From NCBI RefSeq assembly GCF_030295955.1, contig NZ_AP027363.1, positions 2,294,001 through 2,358,000 of the forward strand: a stretch of 64,000 bases of DNA, read 5' to 3'. The stretch is from Thalassotalea agarivorans (GTDB taxonomy: Bacteria > Pseudomonadota > Gammaproteobacteria > Enterobacterales > Alteromonadaceae). Below the pieces are notes generated by a model. The model worked only from the letters and a program-made list of their open reading frames with translations, did no database searches and had not been told where the DNA came from. Below are positions 47,201 through 56,699 of this stretch, piece after piece (positions within the stretch are counted from its first letter, which is position 1; each line of letters begins with the position of its first letter). Both the position numbers and the translations under genes were made by a program.

Positions 47201-50132
47201 TATTTTGAAAGCCATGCAGAGATGGGGATGTCGTTGGCTTATTTACTTTCTTCTTCTGGTTTTCAAGACGAATCCAAAAAAGAGTGGAGAAAAATCACAC
47301 AATACTTGTGCGCATATGGTTGGAGAAAAGATGTTACAATTAACGAAATATTGGACTCTTTACCCTCCATCGCTAAGCCAAACTGGCCTGTGGGAAAAGA
47401 TGCTTTTATCAAATCTCTTCCTTTAGCTCAAGCTTTGCGTAGACACACAGACGGCAGGGAAACCAAACATGCGATTAATCATTGGTTTTCAAGTCTATGC
47501 CATTCAAATTTAAACATAGCTTTAGAAGTACTAAGTGGCACTCTTCACGACTATGACGGTGGAGTGAGTTGGGTATTAGACAGTGCAACGCACTCAGTGC
47601 TTGATGAATATTTTAAGAAATCGATTGACCCGGTTGCTTACCATGTACTTTGCACTACCGAATTCAATTTCAGGTATGAAGGAGATGCAAAAGAAAGAAT
47701 TAGAGAAGAGCTGAAAATAATCGAAGACTTCCTAAAAAATGATAAAAAACTCGGCACAAAATATTTTGAAAACTTAGTTAAGCGTTATCTTGGTAGCTCA
47801 TCCAAGTATCCTGAAGAGGTTTTGCCACAGCTAGAAAAGTTTGCACAAATTTACTCTCTGAGCTTCAACCAACAAGTACCGCCGAAGCCAAAAGAAAAGA
47901 AATCAGAATATTTAAAACAAGATCAATTTTCAGTTTGTATTCGACAGAGAATAACTCCTCAAATCCGACTCCCTTTGACTAGTGCAGTTTCAAAAAACAA
48001 AGAAACCGAATTCAGAAAAATTATTAACTTTGTTACTGAAAAAATGGATTCTAGAGGCCGAGTTTCTATAGATGCGTTTATAAATTATTTTGGTTATGCC
48101 CTGTATGAATACTCGGAAACCAATGGAGAGCAACAAGCGGGAGAGTTCTTATTATTATTTGTTGAAAAAGCATATTCGGCATACATGTCTGATCACCATC
48201 CAATCATAGATTTAGCAGAAGGATTTAGTCGTCTAAAGAAATATGAATTGTCTTGTATTGCATATACGCTTTCGCATGTATACCGTAGAGGAAATAGAGG
48301 TTGGGGAAACATTGGCGATGAACTATCAGAGCATCACCTTTTAAAGGCAGTTGAGATCAATAAAGAGCTAGCACTGAACATATATGCGAGAGGTGCTGGT
48401 CATCTAATATCCACAAACAGTTACAATTATGGAATTACTGAAGGTATTATTAGTAGGCTATCTAGCGTGGGATTACACGACGATGCAAATCAAGCTTGGT
48501 GGGCCGCTTATGAAGTCATAAAGCACCGATTACCTCTAACCGAAGAGAGTGATTACTGTTGGCTAAACTCAACACCTTTAATAAAGTCTAAGAGCTGGTC
48601 CGAACAAGAAGGAATTATCGCTGTACTCCTAGCAAAACTAGATTCTCCATACATTGCAATTAAACATCAAGCAATGCTAGCAATAAAACACTTAATCGAA
48701 ACAGATAACTCTAATTTGGTTAAACCACTGAGGTGGTATTTAACTGAATCTACACCTATTACATCTTTGGAAGTGTTATTAGCATTGTTATTGAAATATG
48801 ACACCGAAGAATATTCACTATCGAAAAAAATAAAATCTACGTTGGAATTGTTAGCTAATTCTCCTTTATGGATTGTAAAGAACTGCGCTAGGGCCCTACT
48901 AAGACAATTTTGTAACGATGATTATAAAGACCATATGATTCATTTTGCTAAGGAAGCTTTGGAAGACAGGTTTGTAGTCGAGCTTCTTGCAATGGATAAA
49001 TCCGACAAAACATTTTTTATGAGTTCTATTTGGAGTGATTTTGCGCAGGTTTATGCCAGCACCCTTAGTTATAGACTTTCAAAATCCGAATTCAATAAGG
49101 AACAATGGAAAACGAGAATACAACTTGTGCATGGTGATAGAGGAGATTGCTATCCTGGAGTTCAGGTTATGGGCTGGGATGAAGAACTTGCTGAAATGAC
49201 TACTAATGAGGTTCTTAACAACTTAGAGATTCAAAAACAAGAATTCTCAGATCCATCTGAAGCAATGGAGTTGGCAGAATCACTACTTCCAGATGTCGAA
49301 GCATATATCACATTCAAGGAGCTTCAATGCACGAGGGAAAACTACCCTCTACCCGCTGAAATTAAAGAAACATATAAAAGTAAAGAATTCACTTACGTTA
49401 TGAGCAATGGTCTATATAAAGGATGGATAAGAGCAGCATATATAGAGCGACAATGGCTATTTGATGAAGAGTCCTATTCCAAAGAAGCAAAAGAAAAAGT
49501 TGAAGTTCAATCTGCATTAGCAATAGAACCTGATGAATTTCCGGCTCCTGAGGGCATAGCACCAATATTCCCTTCAAATGATATTAGCTGGGAAGTTCCG
49601 ATTGATGGGCTAGATATGCCAATGGGACTATGTTTTGGAAAAGCTGACTACAGTACATTTTTAGGCAGTATAGAAGTACTTATGCCTCACCCAAGTCTAA
49701 TATCAGCTCTTAATCTGAAACTTAGTAGCCCATTTTCATTGAAGGATGAATCTGAGCAAGAAGTTGCAGTGTTTAGAAACTGGCGAAAAATCTATGAGCG
49801 CTCATATGATACTGAAGTAGTTGAATTGGAAGGCTCAGAGATACTAATTCATCCCAAGTTAATAGAAAAGATAGAACGTATTGACGGCAGTAAAATCATT
49901 ACATTAACCTCGAAATTTAAAGAGGCCGTATCTAATCCAGTAAAAGGCAGATGAATTGATGGCAATAAATTGAAATTATTAATAACTAATTCAGATTATA
50001 ACGTGTAGATTTGAGCATGATTTTACGTGCTAATTTTTAAACAACACTCTTCACTGGCTGATTAACTAAAATAGAAGTGGATCCCCCGAGATAAACTAAG
50101 GGTACATACTATTATTCGCTGACGCCCAATAA

Positions 50133-50158
50133 AAAGGCGAGCTAATAAGCTCGCCTTT
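50133..50158 (-). terminator. Hairpin terminator inside the transposon right end, facing gcvP
   Basis: An 11-bp stem, AAAGGCGAGCT (50133-50143) with AGCTCGCCTTT (50148-50158), around a 4-base loop. On the minus strand it is followed by TTTTTATT, so it can stop transcripts coming out of gcvP. On the plus strand the T run is poorer, yet it may also end the Avs-like gene. Its core GCGAGC/GCTCGC equals that of the original gcvP terminator at 19182-19205. Confidence 0.88.
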
Positions 50159-50169
50159 AATAACTTTTA

Positions 50170-50233
50170 CTTTCAAACTCTATTAAAGTTTCAAACTTGT
50201 TTATGTTGTTTCAAACTTCATTCGAAAGTGACA
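50170..50233 (-). repeat. Right end of the Tn7-like transposon with three packed TnsB-type sites
   Basis: Reading inward on the minus strand, the terminus TGTCA (50233-50229) is followed by AAGTTTGAAAC at 50218-50208 and 50198-50188, and GAGTTTGAAAG at 50180-50170. The 18-20 bp spacing is close packing as at the Tn7 right end. The outer 26 bases match the left end at 22 positions. Confidence 0.92.
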
Positions 50234-50238
50234 TATGC
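50234..50238. repeat. Right target-site duplication TATGC
   Basis: Identical to 19241-19245. It lies directly next to the gcvP stop codon (50239-50241 on the minus strand), so the insertion point is within five bases of the stop. Confidence 0.93.
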
Positions 50239-53133
50239 TTATTCCGCGTCGATATACGTCTCAACGGCTGGGCAAGAACAAATTAGGTTACGGTCGCCGT
50301 ATACATCGTCGATACGGTTAACCGTTGGCCAGAATTTGTTAGCTGCTGCCGCTGGTACTGGGAACACAGCTTCTTGTACTGAGTACGCTCGGTTCCAGTT
50401 AGCGTCTGTAATGTCGTCAAGTGTGTGCGGTGCGTTAGCAAGTGGATTGTCTTCCACTGTCCATTGGCCCTGCTCTACTTTACGAATCTCTTCACGGATT
50501 GATGTCATTGCTTCGATGAAACGGTCAAGTTCTACTTTTGCTTCCGATTCAGTTGGTTCGATCATCAATGTGCCCGCTACTGGGAATGACATAGTTGGTG
50601 CGTGGAAACCGTAGTCCATCAAACGCTTAGCTACGTCCATTTCAGTGATGCCTGACGCTTCTTTAATCGGACGTAAGTCAACAATACATTCGTGCGCAAC
50701 ACGACCATTGTTACCCGTATATAAAATTGGGAAGTGCTCACTTAACTTGTGTGCAAGGTAGTTTGCGTTAGTAATAGCGTACTTAGTTGAATCAGTTACA
50801 CCTTGCTTACCTAACAATGCGATGTAAAGGTATGAAATACATAGGATACCTGCACTACCAAATGGCGCAGCAGAAATAGCACCGTTACCTTGTAGCTCGT
50901 TATTAAAGTCTACCAACTTGTGACCTGGTAAGAATGGCGCTAGGTGTGATTTAACACCGATAGGACCCATACCTGGACCACCACCACCATGTGGAATAGC
51001 AAACGTTTTGTGCAAGTTTAAGTGTGATACGTCAGCACCAATGAAGCCTGGTGAAGTAATTCCCACTTGTGCGTTCATGTTAGCGCCGTCTAGGTAAACC
51101 TGACCGCCATTAGCATGTACGATGTCGCAAATGTCTTTGATCGTTTCTTCATAAACACCATGCGTTGATGGGTAAGTAATCATGATACAAGACAAGTTAT
51201 CTGCTAACTCTTCAGCTTTCGCTTTAAGGTCAGCCATGTCGACGTTACCGTTTTTATCACAATCAACCACAACCACTTTCATGCTAACCATTTGTGCAGA
51301 TGCTGGGTTAGTACCGTGTGCTGAGCTTGGGATCAAACAAATGTTACGATGCCCTTCGCCACGGCTTTCATGGTACTTTTGAATAGCAACAAGACCTGCG
51401 TATTCACCTTGTGCACCAGAGTTTGGTTGCATTGAGATGTCGTCGTAGCCAGTTAACTCAACCAACCATTTGCCAAGTTCGTCGATCATCGACTTATAGC
51501 CTTGCGCTTGGTCTAGTGGAGCAAATGGGTGCATGTTGGCAAATTCAGGCCAGCTCACGGGGATCATTTGCGCTGTTGCATTCAGCTTCATGGTACAAGA
51601 ACCTAGCGAAATCATTGAGTGATTAAGCGCTAAATCTTTGTTTTCTAATTTTTTGATATAACGAAGCATTTCTGTTTCGCTATGGTAAGAATTAAATACT
51701 GGGTGCGTTAATATCGCTGATTCGCGCACTAAGCTCGGTGGGATCGAGCTATGACCACACTCGATGATCTTAGCGTCTAATGCTGCAACATCTAAGCCAT
51801 GACCTTCGCCTAGTAATACATCGAATAACACCGCAACATCTTCACGCGTTGTCGTTTCATCAAGTGAAACAGACACGTGACCATCAACATCTGTGCGTAA
51901 GTTGACATCGACTGCTAATGCACGAGCTACGACTTCGTCTTTGTTTGCTAACTTAAATGTTAACGTATCAAAATAGTGCTCGTGAATCGCTTGTACACCG
52001 TTAGTTGCTGTACCTAAGCAAAGAATATCAGTTAAGCGATGGATGCGCTCAGCGATTGTTTTAAGTCCTTGCGGACCGTGATATACCGCATAAAACGCTG
52101 CCATGTTTGCTAACAACACTTGCGCTGTACAAATGTTTGAGTTGGCTTTTTCACGGCGAATATGTTGTTCACGCGTTTGCATTGCCATTCTTAGCGCATC
52201 TTTACCACGTGTATCACGAGAAACACCGATAATACGACCTGGCATTGAACGTTTGTACTTGTCAGATGTTGTGAAGAATGCTGCGTGAGGACCACCGTAG
52301 CCCATTGGTACACCAAAACGTTGTGATGAACCAATTACAACATCAGCGCCTAATTCGCCCGGTGCTTTAAGCATCACAAGGCTCATTATGTCTGCCGCTA
52401 CTGCTGCAATCGCTTTTTTGTCATGAACCGCATCAATTAATGACGTGATATCTGCTACTTCACCTGTTGCTGATGGGTATTGGAATAGCGCACCGAATAC
52501 ATCGTGTTCTGCAACTGTGTTAGCAGGTGCAACAATCACGTCAAAACCAAACATGTCAGCACGTAGTTTTACGACATCGATTGTTTGTGGATATACGTTG
52601 TCAGCAACAAAAAATAGGTTTGATTTTTTATTTTTAGATACACGCTTGGCAAGCGCCATTGCTTCAGCAGCCGCTGTACCTTCGTCAAGTAAAGATGCAC
52701 TTGCTAGGTCTAAACCCGTTAGGTCTAAACACATTTGCTGATAGTTAAGTAAAGATTCAAGACGCCCTTGAGCGATTTCTGGCTGATACGGCGTATAGGC
52801 CGTATACCAACCTGGATTTTCCAGGACATTACGCAAAATAACGTTCGGCGTTAACGTACCGTAGTAACCCAAACCAATATAGGACTTGTTCACCTTGTTT
52901 AGGCTAGCTACCGCTTTAAGGTCGCTCAACGCCTTCACTTCAGTTTTGCTTTCTTCAATGTTTGGCAAGTCTGCTAAACGAATATCCGCAGGTACAATCT
53001 CATCGATTAGTGCATCTACAGAGTCAGCATTGATTTCAGCCAACATCGCTTTAGTTTGCTCTGCATCCGGGCCAATATGACGACGGATAAATTCTTGGTT
53101 TTGCTCTAAATCAGCTAAAGTGCGATTTGTCAT
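50239..53133 (-). CDS. gcvP: Glycine dehydrogenase (decarboxylating), P-protein of the glycine cleavage system
   Basis: 964 residues from ATG 53133 ([11 protein letters not shown]); a TTG six codons upstream is less likely. This is the normal length for single-chain GcvP. It decarboxylates glycine with pyridoxal phosphate and passes the aminomethyl group to the lipoyl arm of GcvH. The PLP Lys is in [18 protein letters not shown]. The C terminus is intact (RNLICSC, then VETYIDAE), so the transposon next to its stop codon did not damage it. It follows gcvT and gcvH in the same orientation, but a 535-bp repeat-bearing gap separates it from gcvH. Confidence 0.97.
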   Translation of the reverse strand: MTNRTLADLEQNQEFIRRHIGPDAEQTKAMLAEINADSVDALIDEIVPADIRLADLPNIEESKTEVKALSDLKAVASLNKVNKSYIGLGYYGTLTPNVILRNVLENPGWYTAYTPYQPEIAQGRLESLLNYQQMCLDLTGLDLASASLLDEGTAAAEAMALAKRVSKNKKSNLFFVADNVYPQTIDVVKLRADMFGFDVIVAPANTVAEHDVFGALFQYPSATGEVADITSLIDAVHDKKAIAAVAADIMSLVMLKAPGELGADVVIGSSQRFGVPMGYGGPHAAFFTTSDKYKRSMPGRIIGVSRDTRGKDALRMAMQTREQHIRREKANSNICTAQVLLANMAAFYAVYHGPQGLKTIAERIHRLTDILCLGTATNGVQAIHEHYFDTLTFKLANKDEVVARALAVDVNLRTDVDGHVSVSLDETTTREDVAVLFDVLLGEGHGLDVAALDAKIIECGHSSIPPSLVRESAILTHPVFNSYHSETEMLRYIKKLENKDLALNHSMISLGSCTMKLNATAQMIPVSWPEFANMHPFAPLDQAQGYKSMIDELGKWLVELTGYDDISMQPNSGAQGEYAGLVAIQKYHESRGEGHRNICLIPSSAHGTNPASAQMVSMKVVVVDCDKNGNVDMADLKAKAEELADNLSCIMITYPSTHGVYEETIKDICDIVHANGGQVYLDGANMNAQVGITSPGFIGADVSHLNLHKTFAIPHGGGGPGMGPIGVKSHLAPFLPGHKLVDFNNELQGNGAISAAPFGSAGILCISYLYIALLGKQGVTDSTKYAITNANYLAHKLSEHFPILYTGNNGRVAHECIVDLRPIKEASGITEMDVAKRLMDYGFHAPTMSFPVAGTLMIEPTESEAKVELDRFIEAMTSIREEIRKVEQGQWTVEDNPLANAPHTLDDITDANWNRAYSVQEAVFPVPAAAANKFWPTVNRIDDVYGDRNLICSCPAVETYIDAE

Positions 53134-53212
53134 AACAACTTCACTTAACAAAAAATAAAAAAAGAATTAAACCTACGGTTTAATTCAGGTAATGGTTTAC
53201 ACGGTACGAAAA

Positions 53213-53254
53213 AACTAAGGACTAAGGGCTAAGAATTAAGATCTAAGTGCTAAG
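53213..53254. repeat. Six heptamer repeats of the form nnCTAAG upstream of gcvP
   Basis: Six 7-bp units in register: aactaag, gactaag, ggctaag, aattaag, atctaag, tgctaag. The last five bases of each are nearly constant. They lie about 80 bp before the gcvP start codon, in the leader or promoter region. Function unknown; such short tandem repeats can change copy number. Confidence 0.8.
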
Positions 53255-53332
53255 AACTATTTATTTAGTCGTTACACTTTTACTAGCTACCCTTACCCCT
53301 CTCATCGTAATTTCTCAAAAAACACGACGCGA

Positions 53333-53668
53333 CATTTCGTTAATTAGTTCGGCTTTAGACAAGGCTATTCCTTATTACTATCACCGACTCTCTATAGCTC
53401 TAGAAGATATAATTGCTTCCAGCCATTTCGCTAATTAGTTCGGCTTTAGACAAGGCGGAGTTTTAAAATTTTTCGGGAGTTTATATTGAATAAATGACCG
53501 AGAAAATTTAAAACTTCAACGCAGTATAAAGTCGAAATAAGACGCGAATTTCTCAGTGAATCGGATTTAGACAAGGCTTGAATCAAAATTTTCTTGGGTG
53601 TTTATACGTGATAAATGACCGAGAAAATTTTAATTCGTAACGCAGTATAAATTCGATTCACGACGAAA
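53333..53668. repeat. Degenerate repeat array with hairpins between gcvH and gcvP
   Basis: The word CGGmTTTAGACAAGGC occurs three times, starting at 53350, 53441 and 53562. The first two copies are part of a 33-bp direct repeat with one mismatch (53333-53365 and 53424-53456). The second and third head units of about 121 bp that also share GTTTATA, TAAATGACCGAGAAAATTT and AACGCAGTATAAA. Each unit contains an inverted repeat (AAAATTTT arm with its partner after ATAAATGACC) able to form a hairpin. The last unit runs up to the gcvH stop codon. It resembles a REP-like dispersed element of the host genus. Confidence 0.8.
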
Positions 53669-54055
53669 TTACTCTTCGATTGAGTTTTCGTAACCTTCCG
53701 CGTCTAAAAGATTGCCCAATTCACCTTCATCAGAAAGCTTCACTTTGAACATCCAGCCGTCACCGTATGCGTCTGAGTTTACTAGCTCTGGGGAGTCTTC
53801 TAACTCTTCGTTTACTTCAACGATTTCACCTGATACTGGTGCGTAGATATCTGATGCTGCTTTAACAGATTCAGCTACTGCTACGTCGTCACCTGTGTCT
53901 ACCGTATCACCTACTTCTGGTAATTCTACGAATACCATGTCGCCCAATAATTCTTGTGCGTGCTCTGTGATACCAACAGTTACGATACCGTCGCCTTCGT
54001 TACGCACCCATTCGTGCGAAGAAGCGTACTTTAATTCAGAAGGAATGTTGCTCAT
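53669..54055 (-). CDS. gcvH: Glycine cleavage system H protein
   Basis: 128 residues, the usual size. The lipoyl-attachment Lys is in [18 protein letters not shown]. It carries the aminomethyl group from GcvP to GcvT and on to the L-protein. The N terminus [15 protein letters not shown] is typical. It lies 83 bp after gcvT in the same orientation. Confidence 0.97.
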   Translation of the reverse strand: MSNIPSELKYASSHEWVRNEGDGIVTVGITEHAQELLGDMVFVELPEVGDTVDTGDDVAVAESVKAASDIYAPVSGEIVEVNEELEDSPELVNSDAYGDGWMFKVKLSDEGELGNLLDAEGYENSIEE

Positions 54056-54138
54056 TTTAGTATTTCCTAATTAATCAACTTAAATATATTTATTGTTAAA
54101 GCAAAAGTGCGCTTAAAATATAGCGCACCTTTGTTTAA

Positions 54139-55227
54139 TTAAAAGACTTTTTTACCGTTTCGAACGAATGAAGGTTTGATTACTTGTACCTTCACTAATT
54201 TCTTACGCATTTCTACTTCAACTATGTCACCAACTTTCACTGCTCTTGGCACACGAGCCATGGCAATTGAATGGCTTAATGTCGGTGAAAATGTACCTGA
54301 TGTAATTGCTCCGTCGCCATGTTCGGTGACGACTTTTAGCCCGCTGCGAAGTACACCTTTTTCTTCTAGTACTAGGCCTACAAGTTTTGGTTGGTCACCT
54401 GCTTCACGCTGCGCTGCTAGTGCCTGGCGGCCATTGAAATCACGTTCGGCTGGCTCCCATGCTATGGTCCATGCCATGTTAGCGGCTAATGGAGATACAG
54501 ACTCATCCATATCTAAGCCATATAAATTCATACCTGCTTCTAATCGCAAAGTATCACGTGCACCTAGACCTGCTGGTTTAACGCCTGCATCGAGTAGTTG
54601 CTGCCACAACGTTGCTGCTTGCGCTTCTGGTACAACGATTTCGTAACCGTCTTCACCTGTGTACCCCGTGGTCGCGATGAAAAGCTCGCCTGTTTGTACA
54701 CCAAAAAATGGCTTCATACCAGCAACTGCGGTTTTTTGCTCGTCACTTAAAATAGTGTCTACTTTTGCTTTTGCATTTGGACCTTGAACAGCGATCATGC
54801 CAAATTCTGGGCGCTCGGTAACGGTTACGTCAAAACCTTCAGACTGCTGCGCAATCCATGCAAGGTCTTTTTCACGTGTCGCTGAGTTAACAACTAAGCG
54901 ATATTCGGTTTCAGTGAAGAAATAAATAATTAGGTCGTCAATAACACCGCCATCTTGGTTACACATACCGGTGTAAAGTGCTTTACCTGCTACCTGTAGC
55001 TTTTCAACATCATTGATGACAAGTTTGCGAAGGAAAGGTTTTGCGTCGGCACCCTTTACGTCAACAATTGTCATGTGTGAAACGTCGAACATACCTGCAT
55101 CTTGACGAACTGCATGATGCTCTTCGATTTGAGAACCATAGTTGATCGGCATTTCCCAGCCGTAAAAGTCAACCATTTTTGCGCCAGCTTCTAGGTGCTT
55201 AGCGTGAAGGACAGTTTGATTTGTCAT
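54139..55227 (-). CDS. gcvT: Aminomethyltransferase, T-protein of the glycine cleavage system
   Basis: 362 residues from ATG 55227, which has GGCGGA 6 bases upstream; a longer frame from 55269 adds no family sequence. It transfers the methylene group from the GcvH lipoyl arm to tetrahydrofolate and releases ammonia. The folate-binding domain has [22 protein letters not shown] and [10 protein letters not shown]. It is the first gene of the gcv group. I looked for a glycine riboswitch in the 240 bp upstream and did not find one. Confidence 0.96.
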   Translation of the reverse strand: MTNQTVLHAKHLEAGAKMVDFYGWEMPINYGSQIEEHHAVRQDAGMFDVSHMTIVDVKGADAKPFLRKLVINDVEKLQVAGKALYTGMCNQDGGVIDDLIIYFFTETEYRLVVNSATREKDLAWIAQQSEGFDVTVTERPEFGMIAVQGPNAKAKVDTILSDEQKTAVAGMKPFFGVQTGELFIATTGYTGEDGYEIVVPEAQAATLWQQLLDAGVKPAGLGARDTLRLEAGMNLYGLDMDESVSPLAANMAWTIAWEPAERDFNGRQALAAQREAGDQPKLVGLVLEEKGVLRSGLKVVTEHGDGAITSGTFSPTLSHSIAMARVPRAVKVGDIVEVEMRKKLVKVQVIKPSFVRNGKKVF

Positions 55228-55471
55228 CGTTTTTCCGCCGTTTAAATCTGTTGAAAATTGGGCTATCACCCAAGTATAAGTAACAAGATAAAATTTGGCT
55301 CAAAATTATAAACTTAGCTGGCACTATGATCAATGAAAAACAGCAACAAACTAGAATAAAAAACAATCACAAACAGATAATCCGAATTAAATCTAATTTT
55401 TACTATTATTTCGAATTTATATTTCTACAAAAGCTATATTACTGGAGATAATAGAATAATTGTCGCTTTGG

Positions 55472-56698
55472 CTATTTTTCCGTTGTTTTGGCAAGCGAAG
55501 GCAGATGAGATTTATAGCCCAATGCTTGTGCTGTTAGCGCTGATTTAATCGGTGAAAGTCGATTAATTGTCGACATACCAATACCTCGCATCAATTTTGC
55601 AAACGGATTACGCACCGCGAATACCTGCTTGATTGATTCCATCGCGGCAATTAAATCAACCGCTTCTGATTTGCGCCAACGAGCAAAAGCTAGCAGTTCG
55701 GTTTGCGGATATTCTTCGGCTAAAGGACGCGACAATTGTGAAAAGGTATCCGCAAGTGCTGCTGCATCGAGTAAGCCTAAGTTAACACCCTGTCCCGCCA
55801 AAGGATGTATGGTATGGGCAGCATCGCCTATAAGGATGATACGATTTTTAACGAAATCCTGCGCATAACGCATCGACAAAGGGTAAGTAAAGCGCTCACT
55901 AACTAGCTTAATGTTACCCAATTTGCCATCACTGGCGGCGCTAATGTGCTTGTTAAAATCAACTTCATCCATGGCCATTAGTTGGTTAGCATGCTCTGGC
56001 GAGGTTGACCAAACAATGGAGCATTGCTGAGCATTAAATAAAGGTAAAAAGGCTAACGGTCCCGTATCTAAAAAGCTTTGCCAAGCTGTATTTTGATGGC
56101 CACCAGTACTTTCGACGGTGGCAACGAGCGCGGTATGATCGTAGTCGCGAAAAGTTAATGTTATGCCCGCTTGTTTGCGCACCCAAGAATTCGCGCCATC
56201 TGCGCCTACAACACATTTCGCTAATACAGGGGCTGCATTTTCTAGCGTAATGAAGACCTCGCCATCACCTTGCGCTAATTGAGTAATAGATTGCCCTGTT
56301 AACAGGGTAATATTGGCGTTTTGCTCTGCCTGCTGGTATAGCGCATTTCTAATGACTTTATTTTCAATAATCCAGCCGATATTGTCGGTTGCATTTGCGC
56401 CCGTTAATGCTTTGGCGTCAAAGTCTAAATGGCCAAAACCAGCACTATCCCACACATGCATGTGTTGATATGGCTGTAATCGCGTTGCTTCAATTAAAGG
56501 CCACACACCCAGCTGTTGCAGTATCGTTTTACTGGCCATATTTATCGCACTAACGCGCACTTCAGCATCATCTGTTAACGGCGAAATACCTTGCGCATCT
56601 ATTACAGCAACAGATAAATTGGTGAGTTTTTCAATCGCTAACGCTGCCGTCAAGCCAACCATTCCGGCACCAACAATCGCGATGTCGACTTTATTCAT
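55472..56698 (-). CDS. ubiI: FAD-dependent 2-octaprenylphenol hydroxylase (UbiI/VisC type)
   Basis: 408 residues from ATG 56698, one base after the ubiH stop; earlier codons would overlap ubiH. It has the Rossmann FAD motif VGAGMVGLTAALAIEK at the N terminus and the second FAD motif RIILIGDAAHTIHPLAGQGVNLGL. The family adds hydroxyl groups to the ubiquinone ring, and position after ubiH in the pepP-ubiH-ubiI order makes UbiI (C5) the best choice. UbiF-like activity cannot be excluded by sequence alone. Confidence 0.92.
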   Translation of the reverse strand: MNKVDIAIVGAGMVGLTAALAIEKLTNLSVAVIDAQGISPLTDDAEVRVSAINMASKTILQQLGVWPLIEATRLQPYQHMHVWDSAGFGHLDFDAKALTGANATDNIGWIIENKVIRNALYQQAEQNANITLLTGQSITQLAQGDGEVFITLENAAPVLAKCVVGADGANSWVRKQAGITLTFRDYDHTALVATVESTGGHQNTAWQSFLDTGPLAFLPLFNAQQCSIVWSTSPEHANQLMAMDEVDFNKHISAASDGKLGNIKLVSERFTYPLSMRYAQDFVKNRIILIGDAAHTIHPLAGQGVNLGLLDAAALADTFSQLSRPLAEEYPQTELLAFARWRKSEAVDLIAAMESIKQVFAVRNPFAKLMRGIGMSTINRLSPIKSALTAQALGYKSHLPSLAKTTEK

Positions 56699-56699
56699 A

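Larger units (their letters stand above)
42667..49954 (+). pseudogene. STAND/Avs-like anti-phage NTPase with N-terminal nuclease domain, split by an IS3-family element
   Basis: The 5' part (42667-43065) and the 3' part (44300-49954) are one gene. Deleting the insertion sequence (43066-44299) and one AGC copy gives a single frame of 2016 residues. The TTG start has AAGGA 5 bases upstream. Residues 1-70 look like a Cap4/DUF4297-type nuclease (GYRYQ, Asp48/Asp49, FQVKSS with Gln62 and Lys64). A STAND/NACHT-type NTPase follows: Walker A GSPGAGKS (289-296) and Walker B VVIIVDGLDH (Asp385). The remaining roughly 1400 residues are helical-repeat-like, as in phage-sensing Avs C termini. Assignment to a named Avs type is not possible by eye. 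As it stands, the nuclease and NTPase halves are disconnected. Confidence 0.8.
19246..50233. mobile_element. Complete Tn7-like transposon (30,988 bp) inserted at the 3' end of gcvP
   Basis: The ends are inverted repeats: reading inward, both have TGTCA-n2-TTCGAAT-n-AAGTTTG-n-AAC (22 of 26 bases match). They are flanked by a perfect TATGC duplication. The left end has three spaced TnsB-type repeats and the right end three packed ones, the asymmetry known for Tn7. Core genes tnsA, tnsB, tnsC, tniQ and tnsD (42192 down to 35321) run leftward; no tnsE or cas gene is seen. Cargo is copper resistance (19420-34249), an Xre/MbcA/ParS-type antitoxin-like gene with a broken relative (34365-34945), and, between tnsA and the right end, an Avs-like gene carrying an IS3-family insertion. 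The right end faces gcvP, matching the Tn7 orientation rule at glmS. All core genes are open, so the element may still move. Confidence 0.95.

Noticed and set aside
53247-53438. 63-codon rightward frame between gcvP and gcvH
   Set aside because: It lies within repeat DNA and has no ribosome-binding site or similarity.
55228-55471. Possible glycine riboswitch upstream of gcvT
   Set aside because: No recognisable glycine aptamer core or paired aptamers were seen; the region is plain AT-rich sequence.
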